Source: Zopfochytrium polystomum | Lineage: Eukaryota; Chytridiomycota; Chytridiomycetes; Chytridiales; Chytridiaceae | DNA length: 64,000 nucleotides | Direction: 5' to 3' | Assembly: GCA_025765615.1 (NCBI GenBank) | Contig: JAIVFJ010000026.1 | Span: 400,458-464,457, forward strand | Part shown: positions 38,419 through 49,547 of the stretch, one piece after another | Numbering within the stretch: position 1 is the first letter of the stretch | Layout of the letters: every line of letters begins with the position of its first letter | Position numbers and translations under genes: made by a program | Notes under the pieces: generated by a model | The model's database searches: none | Told to the model about the DNA's origin: nothing | Seen by the model: the letters and a program-made list of their open reading frames with translations, nothing else

Positions 38419-39852
38419 ATGTCGTCGTCGTCAGGCTCAGTGCGGCTCCTGTCGCTCACGTTCCAGGACCTTCACCTCGACAAGCAGCAGGTGCGTGTGC
38501 GTGCGTGGAAGTGAGCGAAGAGAATGACTGGTGGATGTGTGTGTTCTAGGGACCGCCGAGGATGTATGATGAGGCCACTCGTCGCACTCCACCAGCCATA
38601 TCGCTGCTAGCTTCTGTTTCGCGGGCAGGCTTCTTCCTGAGCTTACGTCGTCCGTCGTGTACTTGGTCCATTTGTGCGTCGATTTTGATTCTGAAACACT
38701 TCCCTCCTACCACCAAAAACAAAGGTGGTTTCTGTCGGTCCTCACTGTTCTCTCCAAGATGCCCTGGCCACAATGGTACGCGTCAAGCAGCCCTTCTCTC
38801 ACCCTTCCTCCACGGCGTCTTGCTCGAACGAGACATCGAATGCCCCGTTAATTTTGCTTTTTTGCAGGCGAAGCACAACGTGATGACCCTCCCCATCTCC
38901 TCGCGCGCGTTTCCAAACAAATACGTCTACATCCTGTCGTCGTTCGACATTCTCCTGTACCTCGTTTCTTCGCGTATCCGAAACAAGAACTCTGCCCCAG
39001 ATCTTGCCAAAACCACCGTTGAGGCGGCCATGACCATGGACGCCGAAATGGAATCGTACAGAGTGTTTGAGAGGGACTTCCGCGACACGATGGAGAGCAC
39101 CATGGTCGCCTTTGCAAAGGGCGCCCACCGTGCACTGATTTCGGACGCGCTTGGGGTGTCGAAGAGTGTTGTGGTGACTCAGGTGAGGCATTTGGCGAAC
39201 GAAAATTATCCTGAGAACGATTTATACTTTCCAACCGACCCCATACCCCACCATCAGTCCGACATTCTGAAGTACGCACACACGCACCCTGACACGCTCG
39301 CGGGTCTCGCTCCCGCCCTCTCGGAGACGACACTCGCCAAAGCTGGGCTCGTCCGCCGCTCGGTGGTGACGCTGCGAGACTCGGAAACGGCGTTGGCGGG
39401 GTACACGCGCATGGCGGAAAAGAAGGTGATGGCTGTGCCCGTCGTCGACGCAGCCGGCTTGGTCGTGGCCACTCTCTCCGCATCGGACCTCCGCGGACTC
39501 TCCGCGGACTCGGTCGAGTGGGTGCGGGAAAACGTGTTGACGTTTCTGGAAAAAATGGTGCGTGGTTCAGTGTCAGGAGACCGTTCGCGCAGGGTGTTCT
39601 CTTACCATCCAAATCCCACCTTCACCACTTTGGAAACCATAACAGAAGTCGCGTCTCAACCTGCAGAAATCAGCGGAGCCAGTGTCGCTTACACCCAATG
39701 ACACTTTGCAAGACGCCATGAATCTCATGGTGGAACGCGACATTCACCGAATCTGGATCCTCGATGACATGCTCCGACCCATCGGGGTGGTTTCACAGTC
39801 CGACATAATTGGGGCGATCGTCAAGGTGCCCGCGGACAAGCCCAGCTATTGA
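38419..39852 (+). CDS. Four-CBS-domain protein (Snf4/AMPK-gamma or Sds23-like)
   Basis: Read from Met 38419 (SSSSGSVRLLSLTFQDLHLD) to TGA 39850-39852 over five or more exons. CBS-type units: VVYLVHLCVDFDSE...DALATMAKHNVMTLPISS with YVYILSSFDILLYLV; VSKSVVVTQ joined to SDILKYAHTHP; VVTLRDSETALAGYTRMAEK with VVATLSASDLRGL; and VSLTPNDTLQDAMNLMVERD with RPIGVVSQSDIIGAIV. Two Bateman modules bind adenine nucleotides in AMPK gamma subunits and similar regulators. Clear junctions: CAG/GTGAGG after VVVTQ (39183) and ATG/GTGCGT at 39556-39557, rejoining at the AAGTCGCG exon near 39648. The splicing between 38489 and 38866 is uncertain, with several AG choices. Which subfamily it belongs to cannot be decided by eye. 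Confidence 0.75.
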
Positions 39853-40227
39853 TGTTTGCTGAGCAAATTGGCTTCTCGTTCCACCGCGCAGTCGTTTTTG
39901 TGGTCCTGCTTTATTCTTACTCCAACCCCACACCACGCAATCACCACTGGAAATCGCTTTGCTAAGGAGCGTACAGCAACTGAATATAATGTTGGTTTTT
40001 TGTTTTTCCTCATCGCAGCGGTTTCAAGGCACAAAGATGAACAGTCACCGATGCGTATAAATAAGGCCTAACTACCTTGGCTAAAACTACACAGTGCATG
40101 ACAGAAGGATGCTGCACGGAGAAAGAGAAAGAATGTAAAGCAATGCGCACATTATGCGGTCCCGGTGCTCGGCCCCAAGGTTATCCTCAAAAGAAAAAAC
40201 TACTCAATCACTTCCAGGTGATGGCCT
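39853..40227. other. Intergenic between convergent genes
   Basis: No gene seen. Probably holds the 3' ends of the flanking CBS and membrane protein genes. Confidence 0.5.
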
Positions 40228-40592
40228 TCAGGCATCCAGCAGCGCCACCCTCTCCTCCTTGGACGACGCGGCCAGTCCGTACGTCAACGCCTTCTCCAGT
40301 TGCGCGTCGCGGCACCACCCAATCTCAATGTCGTCGACAACGACTCGGGCGTCCTCCATCTCGGCGTCATCGCAGAAAAACACGCAATCCACGCCGTCGC
40401 GGAACGTCTCGACAAGCCACACGACGCCGAACGAGATCAGAATAAGCAGGAGGCCTGCAGGCGTCGGCAGCACGCGGGTGACGCCGGCGAGGACGGGGAT
40501 GCCGAGGGCGCTGAGGCTGGGTTGGGGAGTTGGGGGTTGGGGAGGTGAGGTTTTGCAAGACTTTCGGAGACCGCTGAAGCTGAAGCACCGGC

Positions 40593-40636
<44 letters not shown>

Positions 40637-41590
40637 TATAAGGGAAACGAAGCACACTATAACTCACAGATTCCTTGCGACGCCCAGCACGACCCCAACG
40701 ACGACGCTCCACGCCAGCCCCCACGCGAGCAGCGGCCACTGGACGGTCCACGACGACAGCAGCATCTCGAGCGCGACGGCCGCGGCGCCCACCGCGACCT
40801 CTGGCGCGAACGGGCCTGTCCCCGCGGCTTCGCCGTTGTCCGTCGCCAGGCGTTGCAGCGCGTACGAGAGCGTGCTGGCGGTCACGATGGTCATGGTGAA
40901 GGCGTGCAGCGACCACATGGTCAGGTGGATCCGTGGGCCGAGCGGCGCGGGCTCGGTGAGGTGGAGGTGGCCATGAAGGATTAGGAGCTGGTGATGGGGA
41001 AGAAAGGAAGGGGTTAGGAAGGCGGGGGACTGTTGGATTTCCGGCTGCATCACGATGCAAGATAGATCGCAAACGGGGGTTGGATTGACCGCGCGACAAC
41101 GTACCGCAAAGTAAAACACGACGGTCATCGCGTACGCGTCCGACACGGGCGCGGCGCCAGCCAGTGTAGGTATCCCGTCATCGGTGGGGGGCGGCGAAGG
41201 TGCCGCTGGGAACACTGTAACGGCGGCGGTCCACACGGCGGCGGGGCCGTCGTCGGCGGCGGCGACGCGCACCCGCACGGCGGTCTGCACGGCCCAGGTC
41301 GCCAGCAGTGCGACGGCGGCGAGCCCGCGCAGGGCCATCATGGCCGCGACGTGGGTCCGCGCGGCGTGGGCAGTGGCTGTCGCAGCTGCGGCGTTCAGTT
41401 CGAGGTCGGAGTCGGCGTCGGGAATTGCGGTGCGGCGGACGAACGGGGCGATGCCGGAGCGGACGAGGGCAGAGGGGAGCAGGGCCGTGGCCGGGTTGTA
41501 GCCCAGGTATTCGAGGGCGGCGGAGGCGAGCGGGGCCGGGCTTGGCGGTTTGGTGGGGACGGCGGCGGCCGTGAGCGAGGTGGCGGACAT
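40228..41590 (-). CDS. Multi-pass membrane protein, unknown function
   Basis: Exons 41590-41105, 40987-40668 and 40516-40228 give 364 residues (1,095 nt, an exact multiple of three). Hydrophobic segments: MALRGLAAVALLATWAVQTA; AYAMTVVFYFALLILHGHLH, crossing the first junction; HAFTMTIVTASTLSYALQRL; and VAVGAAAVALEMLLSSWTVQ with WPLLAWGLAWSVVVGVVLGV. A last span is LLLILISFGVVWLVETFRDG. The cytosolic tail has an acidic stretch (FFCDDAEMEDARVVVDDIEI). Six spans are plausible. I do not recognise the family. The second intron contains a 41-base A run (plus strand), unusual for a spliced intron. Confidence 0.7.
40594..40634 (+). repeat. 41-base poly-A tract inside an intron
   Basis: Uninterrupted A run on the plus strand (T on the transcribed strand) in the second intron of the membrane protein gene. 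No duplicated flank or retrogene body is apparent next to it. Confidence 0.85.
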
Positions 41591-42435
41591 GATGCTTGTT
41601 TGGTGATGTGCGTTTGAGTATGTGGGTTCGTGTGTGGACCTTGGACGGGTTGCTTGTTGTGGAGATTTGTTGGGAGTGCCGTTGGATGCTTCGGCAGAGG
41701 CAACGTGTATCGAGTCGTGTCGCGGAGGTGCTTTTTATTCATCGCCTTGGGTGCGCCAATGGTTGGTCTTGTCTCAATCCTGAGCGAGTGGTGTAAAAAA
41801 AGCACAAAATCACCAGGGGTTCGCTAAATTGCGGTGGCGCGGAGACAAGAGCGGGGTTTCGGAGTTTGCCAGATAGTGCAGAAAGGTTCTTCGAACGACA
41901 GCGTCCCTCCCCCACCTTTATGGGTTGACCCCCCCATTTCCGCACGCTGCGACGGTGTGGCCCCCCCTTCTTTCCGTCGTAGTCGCACTGCCCAACACCC
42001 ATCGTCCTCCTGTTGTCGCTGTCGTCGTTTATTACCTCCTGTCCACCACCACGACACAACAAAAGAGTATAAAGCGAGGCAGAGGTAAGCGAGTTGAGGT
42101 CTTTGTACCAAAAAAAAAAAAAAAATAAATGAATAAATAAATAAATATTGGAAATAGGGAGCGACTACTCGTAGACCCCCCTTCCAAGTAGAGCAGACCC
42201 CCCTTGCACAATGAAGACAAACAAAGTCCCTGATCCAGAGCCGTGCTGGCAGAGTACGAGGTGCCCGACGCCCTCGCTGGCCAAATATCCTCAGGGATCT
42301 CGCTGTATTGCCGTTTACATTTGCAATACTTCATACGGTGCAAGGCTTTGTTCTGGTATTGGTGGCTATCCACTTGAGCGTCAAATTCAGAGCAATCATG
42401 TCCAAATCGAACAGATTGCGCGGAATGCCCGAATC
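41591..42435. other. Intergenic
   Basis: Contains C-runs near 41925-41945, an A16 run near 42110, and an AATA-type microsatellite at about 42125-42150. No gene supported. Confidence 0.5.
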
Positions 42436-43714
42436 AACAACGTGCGGTGTGCGGTGGAAGGGAGGTACTCGGCTGCCCTCCATCCTCCTTTGGTTTTCGT
42501 TTTGTCACTTTATAAAATGCCAAGTCAAGATCAATTAGTCCAAATTGTTCGCCTCCTTGGCAGTCCCATGTTCGGCGGCTTCAGGTCAGCGTGAACAAAG
42601 CCATTCTCATGGAAACATTCAACACACCGACGAAGCTCCGCTGTTATTATGCCGGCAGTGTCGACTTCCAATGGCGCGGCGTCCGTAAGAGGTGTCACAC
42701 GGAGGAAAATGAGGGAACGGGAGCGTTTGCCTTCGATTCGTCCCAAATCGATGTCCTCCAGTAAAGTAATACCACGATTGCGAAGGTTGGACCGAGAGGA
42801 TGCCTTATTTTAACCCCCTCAGATAGTCTAACTTGGAGTTGCCTCTCTTCCCTAAAGCAATCTAAACGCAAATAGAGCGTCCACCCATCTCGCCGAATAG
42901 AATGGTTTTGCTCATCCGCGAGCGAGTATGTGGGGTCAAACACGTTACGCCTGCTTTCTGTCAGACATCACTATGGTATCATATCCTTCACGGACCGCGC
43001 CGTGAGCACGTGAACCCGCCAGTGCCACTTCCTGGCCTACTATTTGACGAACTGGACCTCATGGAGGTGAAGGAGCCATCACCGAACTCACGGCGCAATT
43101 TCTGCCAGGTGATAGCCCTAATGTCGAATCCGAGGAATTAAACGTCGACTCAAGGTTAAACAGGTGGACTGCAAGGCCGAATTTAGCGCCATTGGGTTAC
43201 TGACACAGACGTGGCGGAATTCAATGTAGCTTGATCTATAATTGACAAACTTGGCCAAGGATAGATCAGTGAAATCCGACAATTTGGAGGAATGCAACAG
43301 CCGAGTCGGGCATTCGTGCACCAGGAGGGTCCAGCACTTTCAAATCGTGGGACGCCATAAATACCAACTTGAAGAAGTCTTTGGTTGCGTCGTCTCCGAA
43401 ACACACTTTTTCGTTCGATTCGCGCTGAGCATAGAGCATGTACGAGGACCAATTAAAGGAGCTGGGTACTCTCAGCAAATGGCGTCTCCAACGGGTTGGC
43501 TGTTCAATGGCCCCCGTTTGTTCGGCACGCGTCTCGCGTGAGACCACCCGCAGCGCGATTGCGGTGATGAATGAATTGAAGGAATGTGGCGATGACTGCC
43601 GGTAAGGTGGTGAAGAGGGATAGCGGTGGCAAGATTCTCCTCCCACGCCGTAATCGTGCCAGAGGCATCAGCCAGAAGAATCGGGGAAACACTGATTCGG
43701 CCGGCCTGATCCAT
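42436..43714 (-). pseudogene. Remnant of a fungal protein-kinase-like gene
   Basis: Minus-strand pieces in order. A Met at 43714 starts DQAGRISVSPILLADASGTI. Later comes KVCFGDDATKDFFKLVFMAS (about 43400) and an ITAELRRCVECFHENGFV segment leading to HADLKPPNMGL (about 42580), then after a frame change FGLIDLDLAFYKVTKRKP (about 42500). HADLKPPN matches the catalytic-loop pattern H-x-D-L-[KR]-P-x-N, and LIDLDLA stands where the Mg-binding DFG is expected; both are typical of a divergent fungal kinase group. Stops and frame changes in between, and no clean intron solution, argue for decay. Kinases of this sort are one of the enzyme types found in Crinkler-like proteins (family knowledge), which is why its position between NTPase copies is noted. 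Confidence 0.5.
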
Positions 43715-44045
43715 AGAAAGAAAGAGTAGGTGGCTTTGCTGTGCACGAAAAAAAGAGGGAGAAACGGGAGGGGGAAGGGATTTGGTGAGGATGCCAACGG
43801 TGACGAGGGAGTGCGACGCGGGTGGGAGACTTTTCCTTTTTTGCAGTTGCCCCAACGGCTGCAGGCCGTTTTTATCGACAAACGAGCACCACAAAGTTCA
43901 CGCCGTGCCCGCCGTGGCAGCAAAGATCTCGACCAGCGATTCCTCACCAGTTTCCAAACGAAGACGCAACCTCGTCATTCGCCGATCTCAAGCCACCATG
44001 GACATAGAACCGATCTGCTCCTTCGCATCCGATTATTGATACAGC
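43715..44045. other. Intergenic
   Basis: Upstream flank of the kinase remnant. Plus-strand frames here are overlapping shadows with no features. Confidence 0.4.
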
Positions 44046-44270
44046 TCAAGTTGGTAACCGGCGGCTGGGAGGAACGGCGGCGGCGGCTGTGGTGGTGGCG
44101 GCGCTTACGATCTTTCCCGGATGGGCCTTATCTGAGCTAGTCGGCGGGGGAAGCATGCCTGTGGGCGTCGGGGCGTCGGGGCAGCTTGGCCCTGTGGCCG
44201 CTGCCGTTGCCGTGTGTTGGCAGCGATTTCCACTATATCGCAGTCCGCGGGTTTGGCGGGTTTGGTGCAA
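44046..44270 (-). pseudogene. Fragment of the Pro-rich gene family
   Basis: On the minus strand CCGACGCCCACAGGCATG (about 44170) matches about 10449-10466 of the Pro-rich gene exactly, followed by the similar CCCCCGCCGAC and a GCCGCCGCCGTTCCTCCC stretch also found there (about 10557-10570). Upstream, CCAACACACGGCAACGGCAG matches the fragment at 17.77 kb. No long frame survives. It lies about 900 bp downstream of NTPase copy B on the same strand. Confidence 0.6.
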
Positions 44271-45182
44271 AGCAACTATGTGGCGACTCGGTCGGGTGGA
44301 AAAAGGAATCGGGCCTAGCGAACGGGGACTCGGTGCAACAAGAGACTCTGGGGATCAACAAGAAACCGGAAAGTCTGATGCAAGCTACGGCGAAGGGCTT
44401 CCCGACAGAAACCTTGTCGCAAACTTATATAGTGTGTCGACGTTGACACTACTATGGACACAGACGTCCCACCTTTGTACTGAACTCACCACGAGGCACT
44501 TGTCTTAGCGAGTCGGAAAGTCTCTAATATCTGTTTCTGAGGAAGGACCTAGAAATAGAACTTCGCCAAATTGTTTAAACACCTACGGAACAAAGCAATC
44601 ATTTGGCGAAGACAATCTGATCCATTGGGGGAGACCTGGAGATGCTTGTGCACCCCTCTGTGTACTCCGCCGAGATATGATTTCGAGTCAGGCGACGAAA
44701 AACATGACGCTTCAATGCGTCATGTGAGCGATGCTGGTGCCTCACAGTTATAAGGGGAACACAAGAAAAAACAAATCATATCTCTGGATGCTCACTTGAG
44801 CAAAAAGCAGCGAATATTCCTTGGTGTTTTGGAAGTAGCGACCAACAATCCCTTACCTTATTCTTGGTTATGTATCGTCGCATACGAATCGAATTGCAAT
44901 TTTCTAAATCATTGTTCAACATTGGTTTGTTCAACGTGTTTGTCCTCTTTTCGAAGAGTTGTGATGGAGGGCACATTTGCATGCCCTGCATGATTGGAAT
45001 GTATGGTGCATCAGCAAAATATGAGCAAGCTCAAATAAATCCCACATTAAGGTCTGCATGATTCCCTGAAAAAAAGGCACACACATTCATCATTCACGAT
45101 GGAAACCACGAACGAAGCCAAAACCTTCGCGATGGCGCCATTTCCCAAGATGCAGGTCCACCGCAGACAAGCAAATGTCCAT
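44271..45182. other. Intergenic, 3' flank of NTPase copy B
   Basis: The 50 or so bases next to copy B match the flank of copy A, then similarity ends near 45130. Nothing else supported. Confidence 0.5.
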
Positions 45183-48085
45183 TCAAGAATCATCTGAAAG
45201 AAGCATCTTCGGAGGAACCGTTCCGTCAAAGATTTCGTCGCGTCGAGCCCCTGTCGCACCGTTTTTGAACACGGCATCCTCGCTGGCGCGGAGCATGTCA
45301 AGGCTCGACGGGTAGACCATCCTCTTCAGAATCTCCGCTTCTTTGGGGTCGTTGGCTCCCTGGACAGGATTGTGTGGTGATTGAAGCAGTTTCTTCAAGT
45401 GCTGAAAGATTTCATCCGAAAGTCCTGGTGCATTTTCGGGAGATGATGTGGCGGGGGTAATGCAGGGATACAGGTCCTGGCTAAATCCCAACACCGCAAT
45501 TGACAACTGGCGAAAGCGCCGCGCCACCTCGGTGGCTGAAATGTCGTCGGCCAACTTGGAATTGTCAGGGGAAGGATCTCGCTTTCGCTTGCCTGCACGC
45601 TTCCCTCCGAGTTCCTCCTCACGCTGCTGCTCAGCGATTTCCTCGCAAAGCGTTTTGCGCAAATTACTGTAAATCTCCGAATGCGGGCCATCCTTTGGAA
45701 TAACATAGTTGAATAAGGTAGATGATGGCGGCAGTTTCGCTTTCAAGTTTGGAAGATCCCGCATGGGCTCCAGAATCTCAACGTTTGCTGTCTTGCCACC
45801 GAAACTCAAAAATAGGGACAAATACATATGGCGAGGGACTGTGTCTAGATCGCAGCTGAGTGCAGAGTTGCCCGCTGTGGCAGAGTGTTGGAAATTCTTG
45901 TCCTTGGCACAGTCTGCATTATTCTTGACTCGCACAAGAACGTATGTCATGTTGTCTGCATGAATAACATACTCGTTGTTGCGATCAGGCATTAAAACAG
46001 GAATGATCAAGTCGACTCCAACCGTGCCGACTCTGCACCAAACGGCAGCACCGCGGGCAAACAGCAAAGCCAACACAGCCATGTCTGTCACGCTGTCAAA
46101 AAGTTGGACAAAGTGGGTGAATGACACCTTTCCAACAGCCATCGGATCAGGAAGGTTTGCATAGTGGCTCCTCGCCTTGCTTTCTCTGCGAAGGTCGCTG
46201 GCGGCACTCGCTTGTAATGTGGACTCAAGAAATTCTTTGAGGCCAATGAGGCCATAATATACAATCAGTCGGCAAATCTCTTGAGGGTTTCGATTCTTTG
46301 CCAGCTCAGACTTTGTTTCCTTCAAGAAAGTCAGTCCATAAAAAGAAGCAAAGCAGGGTTAAAAATACTGACTGACATTGCTCAAATTTTTGCACGCCTT
46401 CCACACTGCTGCATCACGCCCTAAAATGAGTAGGAGCTGTGCAACAATCTCGCCACTGTGACCAACATCAACAGCAGATCTTGATGATAAGTAAGAAAAC
46501 AATTTCAAGATCTCCAGACGGTTCTCAGCATTGTGCATCCACAGTGCAGCAGCATCTGCAAGGATTGGCTCTGATGGCATTCCTGCAACAATGTGATCCC
46601 GTTCCTCTGAAATGGACATACACCACCACATATTTGAAGCTATCAGCTCAGAGGAAAGTTCTGACTGATAGACAAGATAGGAGACTCGTGCTCGAATGAA
46701 GCTTGCAGCCATGGTTGCTGTGATTTTTGGAGTTGAATCAAAACTAACTTTTCCTCCTCCAGCAAGTTTTGACACTGCAAGTTCACGGACTTTCTGAATC
46801 GGAAAACTTGCATCCATTAAAGCTCTCCATAGAATACGACCATGAGACAGGTATTGTTTTGGGGAAAACGCATCAGTGTCGTTCAAGCCATACGAACTTA
46901 ATAATCCAATGTCCACACTACCAAAGAGGAACAGAGGTCTGAAGTTCCTCTTTTGGTCTTCCCCAGCAACTGAAAGTCTTTCAGCAGCATCAACCCTGTT
47001 CACTGGTGCAACTTCAGGCATTCGAGCTTTTGTGTCCATGGAGATGACAAACGCCCGGCTCTTATTGGCAAAACTTTGCACAGCCTGCCGCATATAGTAA
47101 AATGGACTTTTTGCTCCAGATTCAGATTGACTGTGTGGGTTTTCCAGAAGCGATCGCGTGTGTTGCGATCTTCCATCACTGCTTCAAAACAAGCAGCAAA
47201 GTAGTACTTGAATTCGCTTTCGTCCTGACACAACACCAACTTATCAGCAATTTTTGATCGATTGGGATAGCCAGTTGAGCCAGGCTGCATGAAGCTGCAG
47301 TAAACAACCTGGAGTCCATCTTTATCTTTGGATATTCGAGATGCCAGTTGTGCCACAGCCCGAGATTTTCCAGAACCAGACCTTTGCACCAAAGTCACAC
47401 CTGGGTAGTAGTAGCTTTTGGTGCGCCATCCTTTTGCAGATTCCTCCAAGTCTTTTCTCAGTCGAGGAATATAGCCATGTGGGTCCAAGAAGTCTTGGTG
47501 AAAGGCAGTCGATTGTTTCTCGTCATCACGAAGAGCAGGGCGAGATTTTGGGCAGGGTTTCAGCTTTGGGAAGCTGATACTGAAGATTGACTCAACCATC
47601 TTTTGAAACTCTGAGTGAGAGGTTGCAGCTTCTTCCAGACATTGCGCGAAGACGGACAATGTGAGTTTTTGGCCGCGATCGTGGATATCTTTCAGCTGCT
47701 TTTGTGTTTCGCTGTCGTTGGCCAACCAAGGAATGAATTCTTCAGAGATCCACTTCCACCGTGCCTGGTCGAGAGCAGTTGGCGAGTCCTTGGAGAAATT
47801 GGAATCTGTTGCCCTGAGAAACTCATAAATATTCATTAAATGTGCAAGGGGACGTATGTCCTTGGACGATTCAATCAAAGGCCGGATTGGGGAACTGGTC
47901 AAGTGAGCCCGCACCAGGAGCGCCACTGCTTCCGTGATCTTGCCTTGGTCATCCGACTCTAAACTGCGTTCAAGGAGATCTCTGCACTCCAAGAACAAAT
48001 TTGTTGCTGGACCGTTCATCCGCTCGAGGAATGCCGATCTTGGCCAAGAGTTGCGAGAGGTTTTCCTTCGCCCAAGGACATCAAG
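45183..48085 (-). pseudogene. NTPase copy B, near-identical to copy A at its 3' part, internally deleted
   Basis: The 3' exon (46319-45183) is almost base-for-base the same as copy A and keeps the GVDLIIPVL and VLVRVKNN motifs and the basic patch. The P-loop region reads TLVQRSGSGKSRAVAQLA (about 47380). A 175-nt deletion, corresponding to copy A 19097-19271, joins GCAACACAC directly to GCGATCGCT near 47151-47156. It removes the segment ending in Walker B and breaks the frame. At the 5' end the first codons are lost and an 11-nt deletion near 48025 shifts frame relative to copy A; the header LSSLYAY is absent and recognisable homology begins at about 48085. The N-terminal third is clearly diverged from copy A. 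It is unlikely to make the full protein. Confidence 0.85.
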
Positions 48086-48375
48086 AAAATGAGGCCGAGG
48101 GGTCGCAAGAGTAGCTAGTTTGTGGAATCCTCCTCCTGTGCCTCACTTATTGCCTCCTGCTAGAAGTGTGCGGTTAAGGACTGGAACTAATGGATATACA
48201 GGTACTGCCTAAATTTGGGAAAAGAAGCAGGCCCAAAATGTGTGCCGAAGGGATTGATTTATTGCGAAATTGGAGTGCATTGAACCGACGCATAATAATT
48301 GAGGAAACGGAAAAATGTCGGTTGAAAGGTCATCGCTTATGGCAACAGGTTACAGAGCTCGACGACTTTTTTGTT
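48086..48375. other. Intergenic
   Basis: Boundary between copy B and the CP-repeat gene. No feature seen. Confidence 0.4.
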
Positions 48376-49373
48376 TCAAAGCTCATTGTGCTTTTCGGCG
48401 ACCAGGGCCTGACGCTTCAGGTGCGGGCACTCGCGAGCGTCGTGAGAGTCGCCCGCCTTGCCGTGGTGGCCGTGACCTCCTTTGGCGAAATCCTTGCTAA
48501 AGTCTGCGGTTTGGACGAGGGGCTGGTTACAACCTGGGAGAAGGGAGGGAGCGATCGTGGACAAAGCGCGGCAAGACTTACGAGGGCAGGCTTTCTCGAG
48601 CGGGCAGCTGGTGGCGTCGCCGCTCTTGATTTCTTTATAGTATCTGTTGTGATGGCGAAACAGAGGTGTGGTCAATTTCCCGCCGGCTCAGAAAACAGAA
48701 ACGGTTGGCGGTGGACTACGTACGGGCACTTTTCGGCCAAGGGACAGTTCTCGCCCGAGAGATTGACTTTGCTACCCGTCTTCATGTCCTGTGCGAAATA
48801 CGAGGATCGGGATCAACGCAGATTTCCAAAGAGACGACCCAACCAACGAAAAAAAAACCCCCGCCCTCTTCGTAAACCTACGTCAAAGAATTTGCACTTC
48901 CCGCTCAACGGACACTTGTGGTCGTCTTCCGTGACAATGTCCAGGAGCGAGTGATCATCCTTGTGGGCGTCGTAGTACGGACAGCCGCCGTTCTGTAGCG
49001 GGCAGCCGGACCCTGCGGCGTACAGTTTGTCCTGGACGTGGTCCTGTCAAGCACATCAAAAAGGCATTACAATCCAGTTAGTAACGCTTCCCGAGCGGGG
49101 GGCAAACGGCAAGGCTAGGGCGCTGGACCGTTTACCGTGACGTATCTGTGAAGTTGTTGATGGTTGATCAGCGGGGGAGGTTGGCGAATCAGTTCCAGGA
49201 GCGTTCACCATGGGCAGGCAGTCGAGTTGAGGGAGCTGGACTTACGGGCATTTGCCGTACAGAGGACACTTTGTCGCATCGACAGACGCAGCGCCAAGAC
49301 CGACGGCGTCGCCTCGTGTGCCGGTTGCGAACAGAGAGAGGAGGGCGAGAATCGGGAGGGCGGCAATCTTCAT
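48376..49373 (-). CDS. Small secreted Cys-Pro repeat protein
   Basis: Six exons: 49373-49246, 49145-49136 (only 10 nt), 49043-48882, 48788-48724, 48643-48582 and 48533-48376. They sum to 585 nt, 194 residues with exact frame. The signal peptide is MKIAALPILALLSLFATGTR. The mature protein repeats a C-P-L-x(2-4)-C-P-Y-Y pattern: KCPLYGKCPYVT, GCPLQNGGCPYYD, KCPLSGKCKFFD, NCPLAEKCPYYK, SCPLEKACPRC, then ECPHLK near the end. A Gly/His-rich stretch (GGHGHHGKAGDSH) lies near the C terminus. Repeats are about 30 residues apart with charged linkers. I do not know the family. Repeated Cys-Pro dipeptides recall heme-regulatory motifs, and His/Cys richness would suit metal or heme binding, but that is only a suggestion. 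Confidence 0.8.
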
Positions 49374-49547
49374 GGCGTTGGTCACGGCGGGGTGGCGAAG
49401 TACGATGTTTTTTACTATTTTAAGTTGGTGATGAAAACGCCACAAACGAGCACTTTTTCGAATTTCCGAGGATATATTACGAAACCAAACGACAAAAAAC
49501 AAAAAACAAAACCGCCGCATCAAACAGGTTCTTCGCATCCGCGGCAA

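Noticed and set aside
48190..48954. Plus-strand ORF of 254 codons
   Set aside because: It lies antisense over four exons of the CP-repeat gene, whose exons fit splice signals and phase exactly; the plus-strand frame has no domain.
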